DNA of 35,739 nt from Phycisphaerales bacterium. Lineage in GTDB: Bacteria > Planctomycetota > Phycisphaerae > Sedimentisphaerales > Anaerohalosphaeraceae. Location of the stretch: assembly GCA_011053245.1 (NCBI GenBank), contig DRGS01000035.1:1-35739 (forward strand), given 5' to 3'. Numbering within the stretch: the first letter of the stretch is position 1; the number at the start of each line of letters is the position of its first letter. This document shows positions 14,873-24,915 of this stretch, piece after piece. The position numbers and the translations under genes are program-made. A model generated the notes under the pieces. The model saw nothing but the letters and a program-made list of their open reading frames with translations, was not told where the DNA came from and ran no database searches.

Positions 14873-15841
14873 TTGAACATATTAGTTACAGGCGGTGCGG
14901 GGTTTATCGGTTCGCATTTATGCGAGCGGCTTATCTCTGACGGGCATAGTGTTGCCGTTATTGACGATCTGAGTACCGGTAGTCTCGGCAATCTTCATCG
15001 GATCATTGACGATCCCAACTTCCGTTTCGTCAAGGACACTGTTCGCAATACCGAAGCGGTCGAGCCGCTTATTGCCGGCTGTGATGTTGTTTTTCATCTT
15101 GCCGCCGCTGTCGGTGTGCAGCTTATTGTTGACAGGCCGGTTCATACCATCGAAACGAACATCCACGGGACCGAAGTGATATTAGAGTTGGCCAACAAGC
15201 ATAAAAAGAAGGTTCTGCTGGCTTCGACGAGCGAGGTGTACGGCAAAAATGAAAAGGTGCCGTTCCACGAAGATGACGATACGCTTCTGGGCAGTACGCG
15301 TTTTTCACGATGGTCGTATGCTTGCAGCAAGGCGATCGATGAATTTCTGGCATTTGCCTATCACGACGAATACGGTATGGAAGTGATCATTGTAAGGCTA
15401 TTTAACACTATCGGCCCGCGTCAGGTGGGGCAGTATGGCATGGTTGTGCCGCGATTCGTCGAAAAGGCCCTTAGCAATGAACCGCTGTCGATCTACGGCA
15501 CGGGCGCTCAGAGCAGGTGCTTTTGCTATGTCGGCGATGTGGTCGATGCCCTTGTCGGATTGATTAACAGTGACAAGGCGGCGTCGAGAGTGTATAATGT
15601 CGGCTCGGACGAAGAAATAACGATCGAAGGCCTTGCGGACCTGATCATTAAAAAGACCGGCAGTGAAAGCAAAAAGGAGTTTATCTCCTACGAAGCCGCT
15701 TACGGTCGGGCGTTTGACGATATGCAAAGACGCGTTCCCTGTATCGAGAGGATAGGTGAGACGACGGGCTTTGCTCCGAAGACAAGTTTTGAAGAAACGT
15801 TAGATATTATTATTGAATATTTCAGAGAGAAGAGAGCATGA
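14873..15841 (+). CDS. NAD-dependent nucleotide-sugar epimerase/dehydratase, UDP-glucuronate decarboxylase/ArnA-like
   Basis: A 322-residue extended short-chain dehydrogenase that acts on a nucleotide sugar in the cytoplasm. The NAD site is VTGGAGFIGSH (5-15), and the catalytic set is STSEVYG with Tyr149 and Lys153 in WSYACSK. The stretch RFSRWSYACSK...RLFNTIGPRQ resembles the RWIYSxSK...RPFNxxGPR signature of ArnA-type and related UDP-glucuronate decarboxylases. The exact product (UDP-xylose, a 4-keto-pentose, or an epimer) is uncertain. It starts with TTG at 14873, since GGAG lies eight bases before it and no ATG fits. It overlaps the UDP-glucose dehydrogenase gene by four bases, which supports UDP-glucuronate as the substrate. 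Confidence 0.8.
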   Translation: MNILVTGGAGFIGSHLCERLISDGHSVAVIDDLSTGSLGNLHRIIDDPNFRFVKDTVRNTEAVEPLIAGCDVVFHLAAAVGVQLIVDRPVHTIETNIHGTEVILELANKHKKKVLLASTSEVYGKNEKVPFHEDDDTLLGSTRFSRWSYACSKAIDEFLAFAYHDEYGMEVIIVRLFNTIGPRQVGQYGMVVPRFVEKALSNEPLSIYGTGAQSRCFCYVGDVVDALVGLINSDKAASRVYNVGSDEEITIEGLADLIIKKTGSESKKEFISYEAAYGRAFDDMQRRVPCIERIGETTGFAPKTSFEETLDIIIEYFREKRA

Positions 15842-17130
15842 AGATATCGGTAATCGGAACTGGTTATGTGGGTCTTGTTGCAGCGGCGTGTCTTGCTGAA
15901 GGCGGCAATCACGTTATCTGCGTAGACAATGACGAAAAGAAAATCGACGATCTCAACAACGGTATCATTCCTATCTATGAACCGGGATTAGCTGAGATCG
16001 TAAAAAGTAACGAAGCGGCAGGGCGTCTGACTTTTACCACGGACATCAAGCACGGCATAGACAATTCGCTGCTAATATTTATCGGTGTCGGTACGCCCAG
16101 CGCAGACGACGGTTCCGCCGACATCTCCGCGGTTCTAAATGTCGCCGCCCAGATTGGCGAATTGATGGACGGTTACAGGATAATCATCACAAAAAGCACC
16201 GTGCCGGTTGGGACCTGCAAAAAAGTTTCCGACGTGATCGCTTCAAAAACCGAAAAACCCTTTGATTACGTCAGCAATCCGGAGTTCCTGAAGGAAGGCT
16301 CGGCGGTTGAGGATTTTCTTAAGCCCGACCGCGTGATAATGGGTACGACGAACCCGGCGGTGAAGGAACTAATGAAACAACTCTACGCTCCGTTCATGCG
16401 TAAGAGCAGCCGGTTGATCTTCATGGACCCTGCCAGTGCGGAAATGACGAAATACGCGGCCAATGTAATGCTTGCGACCCGGATAACTTTTATGAACGAA
16501 CTTAGCGCACTGTGCGATACATACGGAGCTGACATTGAACATATAAGGGCGGGCATTGGTTCGGATTCGAGGATTGGCAGTTCGTTCCTTTTTCCCGGTG
16601 TCGGTTACGGCGGGAGCTGCTTTCCCAAAGACGTAAGCGCACTTATACACATGGGCCAGGTACAAGACTGCGCTATGACGATCGCGGAATCCGTCCACGA
16701 AGCCAACCTCGCGCAACAGGACAGATTCGCACAGAAAATACTCGACTACTATAAAGATAATGCCGCCAATACCACCCTTGCCGTGTGGGGTCTTGCCTTC
16801 AAAGCAAAAACCGACGACACACGCATGGCGCCTTCCTTTCGATGTATCAGGAAATTTATCGATGCCGGCATGAAAGTGGTCGCTTATGACCCGCAGGCTT
16901 TGCCGGGTGAACTGACCGGTAAAATGGAAACCGTAGGCGACGGTTATGACGCCCTCGACGGTGCGGACGGGCTCGTTATTTTCACTGACTGGCAGGAATT
17001 CAGGACGCCGGACTTTGAACTGATAACGCAGAAGCTCAATAAGCCCGTCATTTTCGACGGTAGAAATCTCTATGATCCAGCGTACCTTAAAAAACAGGGC
17101 ATAGAATACCACTGCATCGGAAGACCTTAA
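15838..17130 (+). CDS. ugd: UDP-glucose 6-dehydrogenase
   Basis: This 430-residue enzyme oxidises UDP-glucose to UDP-glucuronate with two NAD+. The N-terminal Rossmann motif is GTGYVGLVAAACLAEGG. The catalytic Cys261 lies in YGGSCFPKD, and the conserved Lys205 is in MTKYAANVMLA. FVSNPEF-like and EGSAVEDF segments are present. The length matches the family. Its ATG overlaps the previous stop (ATGA) and the next start codon follows its stop directly, so the three genes are translated together. Its product feeds both neighbouring SDR enzymes. Confidence 0.96.
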   Translation: MKISVIGTGYVGLVAAACLAEGGNHVICVDNDEKKIDDLNNGIIPIYEPGLAEIVKSNEAAGRLTFTTDIKHGIDNSLLIFIGVGTPSADDGSADISAVLNVAAQIGELMDGYRIIITKSTVPVGTCKKVSDVIASKTEKPFDYVSNPEFLKEGSAVEDFLKPDRVIMGTTNPAVKELMKQLYAPFMRKSSRLIFMDPASAEMTKYAANVMLATRITFMNELSALCDTYGADIEHIRAGIGSDSRIGSSFLFPGVGYGGSCFPKDVSALIHMGQVQDCAMTIAESVHEANLAQQDRFAQKILDYYKDNAANTTLAVWGLAFKAKTDDTRMAPSFRCIRKFIDAGMKVVAYDPQALPGELTGKMETVGDGYDALDGADGLVIFTDWQEFRTPDFELITQKLNKPVIFDGRNLYDPAYLKKQGIEYHCIGRP

Positions 17131-18102
17131 ATGAACGAAGCTCAAACAATACTCGTTACCGGCGCGGCAGGTTTTATAGGCTCGCATCTTAGCGAACGCC
17201 TGATAGCAGGCGGGGCAACCGTTATAGGCCTCGATAACTTTGATCCATTCTATGACGTTGATGTTAAACGCGCAAATATCGCCGAGTGCCTTAGTTCGGG
17301 CAGGTTCCAACTGATCGAAGGTGACATCCGCGACGGAGGCTGTGTGCGGTCAATCCTGCAAAATGACGCTGTCGATATTATCGTTCACCTTGCGGCAAAA
17401 GCGGGTGTGCGACCCTCTATAGAGGATCCGGTCGCTTATCAGGATACCAACATAAACGGAACGGTTGTGATGCTCGAAGCGGCCAAAGAATTCGGGATAG
17501 ACAAGTTTATTTTCGCTTCAAGCTCCAGCGTTTACGGTAATAACGAGAAGATACCCTTCAGCGAAAGCGACAACGTAGATTTCCCGATATCGCCGTATGC
17601 GGCTACGAAGAAGGCGTGCGAATTGATATGCTACACCTATAGCCATTTGTACGATATGAACATGACGTGCCTTAGATTTTTTACGGTTTACGGGCCGCGT
17701 CAGCGACCGGATCTTGCGATCCATAAATTCGCAAAACTTATCGAAGACGGCAAAGCCATCCCCGTCTTTGGCGATGGTTCGATGCAGCGTGATTTTACTT
17801 ATATAGACGATATAATCGACGGCGTGACAGCGGCGATGGAAAAATGCGACGGCTATGAGATATACAATCTCGGCGAATCGCGACCTGTGCGTCTTGACGA
17901 ACTCATCGCGGAGATAGAGGCCGCACTCGGCAAAAAAGCTATCATCGACAGGCAATCGACGCAGCCCGGAGATGTCAATCGCACATACGCCGATGTCACA
18001 AAAGCGAAACAGCAATTAGGCTATGATCCAAGTACCGATATAACAGTCGGCCTGAAGAAATTCGTGGAATGGTTCAGGCAAAATAGAATAGAAAATTCGT
18101 GA
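17131..18102 (+). CDS. UDP-glucuronate 4-epimerase (GalE-like SDR)
   Basis: A 323-residue extended SDR enzyme expected to interconvert UDP-glucuronate and UDP-galacturonate. NAD binding: [16 protein letters not shown] (9-24). Catalytic residues: FASSSSVYG, then Tyr156 and Lys160 in SPYAATKKA. The [16 protein letters not shown] and [15 protein letters not shown] stretches and [20 protein letters not shown] are the pattern of bacterial UDP-glucuronate epimerases (CapI/Cap1J type). It begins directly after the ugd stop codon, which supports this substrate. Confidence 0.88.
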   Translation: MNEAQTILVTGAAGFIGSHLSERLIAGGATVIGLDNFDPFYDVDVKRANIAECLSSGRFQLIEGDIRDGGCVRSILQNDAVDIIVHLAAKAGVRPSIEDPVAYQDTNINGTVVMLEAAKEFGIDKFIFASSSSVYGNNEKIPFSESDNVDFPISPYAATKKACELICYTYSHLYDMNMTCLRFFTVYGPRQRPDLAIHKFAKLIEDGKAIPVFGDGSMQRDFTYIDDIIDGVTAAMEKCDGYEIYNLGESRPVRLDELIAEIEAALGKKAIIDRQSTQPGDVNRTYADVTKAKQQLGYDPSTDITVGLKKFVEWFRQNRIENS

Positions 18103-18112
18103 GGTTTATGTC

Positions 18113-20070
<1,958 letters not shown>

Positions 20071-20100
20071 AGTCAACCTCATAAGAAAGGTAAAATAAGT

Positions 20101-21204
20101 ATGCAAGTTCCACTTTTGGATTTAGTGTCACAGTACGCAACGATCAAAGAAGATATTATGGCAGCTATCTCGGAGGTGCTTGATTCGCAGCGATGTATAG
20201 GCGGCCCGAAGATAGAGCAGCTCGAAAAAGAGATCGCCGCTGTGAGCGATTGCAAGTTCGCTGTCGGTGCATCGAGCGGAACCGACGCGATACTCAGTGT
20301 CCTTATGAGCCTTGACATCGGCGCCGGCGACGAGGTTATCACTACGCCGTTTACCTTTTTCGCGACGGCTGGTTGCATCGCCCGCTGCGGCGCTAAACCC
20401 GTGTTTGTTGACATCGATCCGGGCACCTACAACATCGATCCTGCCCTGATAGAGGCAGCGATTACCGACAGAACCAGGGCGATCATGCCGATTCACCTCT
20501 ATGGCCAGATGGCTGATATGGACCCGATCATGGCAATTGCCGGAGCGAATAGTCTGGCCGTCATCGAAGACGCCTGCCAGTCGATCACCAGCACATACAA
20601 AGATCGCAAAGCCGGGTCCGTGGGAACCGCAGGATGCCTTAGCTTTTTTCCCAGCAAGAATCTCGGTGGTATCGGCGATGGCGGCATGGTAGTAACCAAT
20701 GACGAAAAACTATACGATCAGCTTATACTCATGCGAAACCACGGATGCGAGCAAATGTACTATCATAAAAAGATCGGCGGCAACTTCCGACTCGATCCCA
20801 TTCAGGCGGCGGCATTGTTGGTTAAACTTCCTCTTCTGGATAAATGGTCGGCTGGGCGCAGGAAGAACGCCGAATACTATAACAAGAAGTTTAAAGGCAG
20901 CGTGGTTGTGCCCCCTGTTGTCAGGGAAGATTGCGTTTCGATATACAACCAGTATATCATCAGGGTTCCCAAACGTGACGAACTTTTGGCTCACCTTAGA
21001 GCGAACGATATTGGCTGTGCGATATATTACCCTGTGCCGCTGCACTTGCAGGAATGCTTTGGCGACCTTGGATATAAAAAAGGTGATATGCCGCACGCCG
21101 AAAAAGCCGCCGAAGAAGTGATTGCCCTGCCGGTTTATCCGGAACTTACCAATAAGATGCAGGACTACGTCGTCGAAACGGCTCTGTCGTTTTTGCAGGA
21201 ATAA
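20101..21204 (+). CDS. DegT/DnrJ/EryC1/StrS-family nucleotide-sugar aminotransferase
   Basis: A 367-residue PLP enzyme that transfers an amino group to a keto-sugar nucleotide. The PLP lysine is Lys186 in SFFPSKNLGG, and Asp157 in VIEDACQS binds the pyridine nitrogen. VDIDPGTYNIDPALIEAAIT and the FFPSKNLG form of the lysine motif are closest, in my reading, to WbpE/WlbC-type 3-aminotransferases. GDP-perosamine synthase is an alternative because gmd lies upstream and would supply the 4-keto substrate. The exact sugar is open. It follows fcl by 30 bases, with AAGG before the ATG. Confidence 0.88.
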   Translation: MQVPLLDLVSQYATIKEDIMAAISEVLDSQRCIGGPKIEQLEKEIAAVSDCKFAVGASSGTDAILSVLMSLDIGAGDEVITTPFTFFATAGCIARCGAKPVFVDIDPGTYNIDPALIEAAITDRTRAIMPIHLYGQMADMDPIMAIAGANSLAVIEDACQSITSTYKDRKAGSVGTAGCLSFFPSKNLGGIGDGGMVVTNDEKLYDQLILMRNHGCEQMYYHKKIGGNFRLDPIQAAALLVKLPLLDKWSAGRRKNAEYYNKKFKGSVVVPPVVREDCVSIYNQYIIRVPKRDELLAHLRANDIGCAIYYPVPLHLQECFGDLGYKKGDMPHAEKAAEEVIALPVYPELTNKMQDYVVETALSFLQE

Positions 21205-21223
21205 AACTTCTCCGGAGATTTTC

Positions 21224-21946
21224 GTGACAGACAGCCCGGTAAAAGAATTAACTGTTTTCTTTCCGTTTTATAACGAAGAGGCGAATATCGAATCGACTAC
21301 GCTCAAAGCCGTTGAGGTTCTTGGTCGCCTTGCGCTTGACTATGAGATAATTCTCGTAAATGACGGCAGCAGTGACGCAACCGCTGAGATCGCCGACCGC
21401 CTGGCGTCACAGAATGAAAAGATTCGTGCGATCCACCATGAAACCAATTCCGGTTATGGGGCGGCTTTGCAAACGGGTTTCAGAAATGCTACGAAAAACT
21501 GGGTATTCTACACCGATGGCGACGGGCAATTCGATATCAACCAGATAGCCTTGCTCCTGCCCCTTGCCGAAAAGTACGACATCGTGAACGGATACCGCCA
21601 GGACCGGCAGGATAGTCCGATAAGAAAGCTCAATGCCGCCTGTTGGGGCTGTTTTGTAAGAGCGATACTGCGATTTAAGGCTCGGGACATCGATTCGGCC
21701 TTCAAACTGTACCGCCGGGCGATATTCGACCATATAGATATGGAATCGACAGGTGCCCTGATCGATGCCGAGATCCTCGCGCGTGCAAATCGGGCAGGCT
21801 ATAGTCTCGGACATATCCCGGTCAAGCACCTGCCGCGCACTGCCGGAACACAGACCGGCAGCAATATAAAAGTTATTCTCAGAGCCTTCAAAGAGCTTTT
21901 TGAGTTGCGAAAAGACATTCTCTCGACTCCGAAACGCCTGTCGTAG
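21224..21946 (+). CDS. Family 2 glycosyltransferase, dolichol-phosphate mannosyltransferase-like
   Basis: A 240-residue GT2 enzyme without membrane helices. The GT-A fold is clear: VFFPFYNEEANIESTTLKAV at the start, ILVNDGSSDATAEIA for the nucleotide, and YTDGDGQFD with the metal-binding acidic residues. A soluble single-domain form like this often transfers a sugar to a polyprenyl-phosphate carrier. It starts at GTG 21224 because GGAG lies six bases before it. The longer upstream frame runs inside the aminotransferase gene and is not credible. It is the last gene of the densely packed sugar operon; a 360-base gap with a new promoter follows. Confidence 0.88.
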   Translation: MTDSPVKELTVFFPFYNEEANIESTTLKAVEVLGRLALDYEIILVNDGSSDATAEIADRLASQNEKIRAIHHETNSGYGAALQTGFRNATKNWVFYTDGDGQFDINQIALLLPLAEKYDIVNGYRQDRQDSPIRKLNAACWGCFVRAILRFKARDIDSAFKLYRRAIFDHIDMESTGALIDAEILARANRAGYSLGHIPVKHLPRTAGTQTGSNIKVILRAFKELFELRKDILSTPKRLS

Positions 21947-22223
21947 TATTCGCTAACTGGAATAACCGTGTTTTCAGCCCAATAAAGGCCCTTACGGCCA
22001 AATCAACGCCCGATAATGCTAAATCCACAAAAACCCCTTTATTACCCCAAAATCACACAAGCCTTCTGAACAATCAACCGATATAACCGTAGGCATGATA
22101 ACAAGATAGGCCTGACAAAAGAGGATTCAAGGTCTGGTTGTCCCGCAAGTAACACAGGTGATCCCTGAACGCAGGAAGATCAGTCGAAATACATCGGTTT
22201 AGCGCATCCGACAGGAACGGAGT
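21947..22223. other. Intergenic gap between the sugar operon and wecB, no gene seen
   Basis: Together with the promoter candidate and leader that follow, this makes a gap of about 360 bases. I see no open frame with a start site. There are only minor hairpins (GGCC-CTTAC-GGCC near 22000; CCTG-AACG-CAGG near 22160) and no clear terminator. A promoter candidate closes the gap (next entry). Confidence 0.6.
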
Positions 22224-22255
22224 TTGCAAATTCCAGCAGCATCCGATAATATAAT
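22224..22255 (+). promoter_or_regulatory. Sigma70-type promoter candidate for wecB and the polysaccharide block
   Basis: TTGCAA at 22224-22229 is followed after 17 bases by TAATAT (22247-22252), which overlaps a perfect TATAAT (22250-22255). Transcription would begin near 22262, about 47 bases before the ATG of wecB. Confidence 0.6.
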
Positions 22256-22308
22256 GAGGGCGTTACATTTGAATTTTAATTACTACTCAGTCAATGTGGG
22301 GGAAAACA

Positions 22309-23406
22309 ATGACTAAGATCATTTGTGTATGCGGAGCCAGGCCCAACTTCATGAAGATCGCGCCGATCATGCGGGTATTTAAGGCGAACGGTAATTTTGA
22401 CACTTTGCTCATTCACACCGGTCAGCATTACGATGAGAATATGAGCAAGCTGTTCTTCGACGAACTTAACATTCCCAAGCCGGACATAAATCTTGAGATC
22501 GGTTCGGGCAGCCACGCCGTTCAAACCGCTGAGATCATGAAACGCTTTGAACCGGTTGTGCTTGATTTTGAACCTGCCTATGTACTCGTCGTCGGCGATG
22601 TAAACAGTACCATCGCCTGCGGACTGGTTGCGGTTAAGTTAGGCGTTAAACTTATTCACGTCGAAGCGGGCCTTAGAAGTTTTGACAGGGATATGCCGGA
22701 AGAGATCAACCGTGTCCTGACCGACAGCATCAGCGACATGTTATTTGTTACCGAGCAATCCGGCGTAGACAATCTTATCAACGAAGGTGTCAGCCCGGAC
22801 AGGATACATTTCGTTGGCAACGTGATGATCGATACGCTCTTAGCTAATAAAGAAAAAGCAGCACAGTCGGATGTCTTAAGCAGATTCGACCTTGAACCGT
22901 CGAAATACGCTGTTATTACATTGCACCGTCCAAGCAACGTTGACGATATGGAAAAGTTCGAGCAGATCATAGCCGCTTTCGAGCATATCGAAAAGGATAT
23001 CAAGCTTATCTTTCCGATCCATCCGCGTACGAGAAATAATATCAGCAAGAACGGTTTAGGCGAGCGGGTCAAAGCGATGAAGAATCTCATGCTGATCGAG
23101 CCGGTCGGCTATCTGGACTTTTTGTGTTTGATGAGCAACGCCCAACTAATGATGACCGACTCCGGCGGGATACAAGAAGAAACAACGATATTAGGCGTAC
23201 CCTGTATGACACTAAGAGAAAACACCGAACGACCGGTAACTATTACTGAGGGGACGAATCGCCTGGTGCATATTACTACGGACGATATACTAAAACACTA
23301 CTCCGAAATAAAAAATGATGGCCAGATAACAGACGACGTGAAAACCCCCAACCTATGGGACGGCAATGCTGCCGAAAGAATTGCAGAGATCATCTCTAAA
23401 GTGTAA
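22309..23406 (+). CDS. wecB: UDP-N-acetylglucosamine 2-epimerase (non-hydrolysing)
   Basis: A 365-residue cytoplasmic enzyme that interconverts UDP-GlcNAc and UDP-ManNAc for surface glycans. GARPNFMKIAPIMRVFKANG, HTGQHYDENMS, HVEAGLRSFDRDMPEEINR and TDSGGIQEET are the family blocks. Start: GGGGG lies a few bases before the ATG at 22309; the ATG five codons upstream would overlap that site. It has its own promoter and heads the second half of the polysaccharide locus. No UDP-ManNAc dehydrogenase (wecC) is visible, so ManNAc itself may be used. A remnant of a second, similar C-terminus lies at 26318-26479. Confidence 0.95.
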   Translation: MTKIICVCGARPNFMKIAPIMRVFKANGNFDTLLIHTGQHYDENMSKLFFDELNIPKPDINLEIGSGSHAVQTAEIMKRFEPVVLDFEPAYVLVVGDVNSTIACGLVAVKLGVKLIHVEAGLRSFDRDMPEEINRVLTDSISDMLFVTEQSGVDNLINEGVSPDRIHFVGNVMIDTLLANKEKAAQSDVLSRFDLEPSKYAVITLHRPSNVDDMEKFEQIIAAFEHIEKDIKLIFPIHPRTRNNISKNGLGERVKAMKNLMLIEPVGYLDFLCLMSNAQLMMTDSGGIQEETTILGVPCMTLRENTERPVTITEGTNRLVHITTDDILKHYSEIKNDGQITDDVKTPNLWDGNAAERIAEIISKV

Positions 23407-23427
23407 TTCAGGTAACCTGACAATACT

Positions 23428-24780
23428 ATGCAGCATACGCTTAATTGTAAAAAATATTTACTTATACTTCTCCTGCTATGCCTTGGCGGTTTCCCCGTAG
23501 ATCATGCTCAAGCAATTACACCAGAAAGCACTTCGGGACTAAAACCTATAAAACCGGTAGCTGTAAGTTATAATACAGAAAGGTATAACGCCTTTCTAAA
23601 AAACATTGAAACGCATTTTTCCGCGGGCGACCGATTGCTAATGCCCCTTGGTTTCTTTGCAGTCACAAATCATATTAGTAAAACAAATGAGATGAAACAG
23701 TTAGTCGAAAACGGAATGACTTTTATTCACAGATATGATAGCACACTGACATTGACAGTAGCCAGAAGAAACATAGTTAACTCAAAAAAAGCAGGTATCC
23801 CTCTGGCAATTAATCTTCCTCATAAACAACATGATATGCAATGGTGGCGGAACTTTCTAAAGGACCTGGTCAAAGATAACCAAATAATATTCTGGCATTT
23901 ACCTGAAGAACCTAAACCAGAAGATATGGAATACATTAATGATTTAGCAAATCTTATACATGAAATTGACCCCTTACATCGACCAGTTGCCACATATCTC
24001 AATCTTACCGATAACACTTACTTGACAAAAGCAGCCAAGTCTCTTGATTTTATAGTATACGGTGCTTATCCGGGTCATGGCTGGGTAGGCGGGGCACGGC
24101 TTAGAATTGCGAGAAAGATCGATAAGGCATATAGTTGTCATGCTCCTGCGGTGATGGCAGCACTGGAATCCTTTAATACAAAAACTTTAGGCTGGCCGAA
24201 ACCGAAACATGTTCTCTTTGATACATATATTTCTCTGATTCACGGCGCTAAAGGAATATGGTGGTATGGCTATCATTTTGCAAGAGACAACGCCGAACTG
24301 TTGGATGCAATACTGGCGCGTACAAAAATATTAAACGGACCTGAGTATCTCGGTGAAGTATTTCTGAGAGGTAAAGACAGTGAGTCCATTAATGCTCATC
24401 TTATTTCCGGACCAGAGTTTTTCCCGAGCAATAAAACAATATCTACTAAAATGCGTCTTGCAGGAAAACTGTACAAAGCTTTGCAATGGCGAGCAATAGA
24501 TTACCGGGGGAACACATATATCGCGGCGGTCAACGGTAGCCAATTCATTAATAAATATCCTTTGCAGGCCAAAGAAGACAAGTTGATAATCAAGGCGGTC
24601 TTCAGCGGTTTCAATCCAGAGAGTAAAATTACATTGCTTGACGGTGTAAACAGCTATGACCATAAAGATGGAAGTCTTACCGTAACACTTGAACCGTTAG
24701 CAACAATTGTACTTAAAATATCTGACCAACATCTAAGTAACAAAGAAATGTCTAACAAAAAACAATTAATCAAACAATAA
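23428..24780 (+). CDS. Secreted TIM-barrel glycosidase-like protein of unknown specificity
   Basis: A 450-residue protein with a signal peptide (LLILLLLCLGGFP, cut likely after AQA at 29). The next 300 residues alternate strands and helices as in a TIM barrel. FWHLPEEPKPEDM at 155-167 puts Glu160/161 in the place of an acid/base at the end of strand 4, and HGAKGIWWYGYHF is the kind of block seen near the last strands of GH-A glycosidases. A beta-sandwich-like C-terminus follows (VNGSQFINK...LEPLATIVLKI). I cannot name a GH family. Within a polysaccharide locus it may trim or release the polymer outside the cytoplasm. The gene is clearly AT-richer than those upstream. Its ribosome-binding site is weak. 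Confidence 0.7.
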   Translation: MQHTLNCKKYLLILLLLCLGGFPVDHAQAITPESTSGLKPIKPVAVSYNTERYNAFLKNIETHFSAGDRLLMPLGFFAVTNHISKTNEMKQLVENGMTFIHRYDSTLTLTVARRNIVNSKKAGIPLAINLPHKQHDMQWWRNFLKDLVKDNQIIFWHLPEEPKPEDMEYINDLANLIHEIDPLHRPVATYLNLTDNTYLTKAAKSLDFIVYGAYPGHGWVGGARLRIARKIDKAYSCHAPAVMAALESFNTKTLGWPKPKHVLFDTYISLIHGAKGIWWYGYHFARDNAELLDAILARTKILNGPEYLGEVFLRGKDSESINAHLISGPEFFPSNKTISTKMRLAGKLYKALQWRAIDYRGNTYIAAVNGSQFINKYPLQAKEDKLIIKAVFSGFNPESKITLLDGVNSYDHKDGSLTVTLEPLATIVLKISDQHLSNKEMSNKKQLIKQ

Positions 24781-24894
24781 GTTAGCAAAGTATTAGGCAA
24801 CCCCCGAAATACAACTGGAGCAGACCAAGCGAGAGAAGTAATAACAAAAGCTTTAATCGAAGCGAGAGATATGGCATCTGTATCCTATCGCTAA
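24781..24894 (+). other. 37-codon in-frame extension behind the stop of the glycosidase-like gene
   Basis: Directly after the TAA at 24778 the same frame stays open for 37 codons to TAA at 24892. It reads VSKVLGNPRNTTGADQAREV, then ITKALIEARDMASVSYR. The composition is protein-like and no start codon stands at its head. It may be the fossil end of a longer protein or of a lost neighbour. Confidence 0.3.
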
Positions 24895-24915
24895 CCTGTA
24901 CAGTATTTATGTGAG

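Noticed and set aside
21122..21223. Upstream extension of the GT2 gene in the same frame
   Set aside because: It lies inside the aminotransferase gene and adds a basic Cys-rich tail foreign to GT2 proteins. GTG at 21224 with GGAG is the better start.
21947..22293. Possible riboswitch before wecB
   Set aside because: I found no conserved core of any riboswitch that I know, only small isolated hairpins.
24840..24875. Repeated AAGCGAGAGA words as a possible CRISPR or regulator array
   Set aside because: Only two partial copies with no regular spacing.
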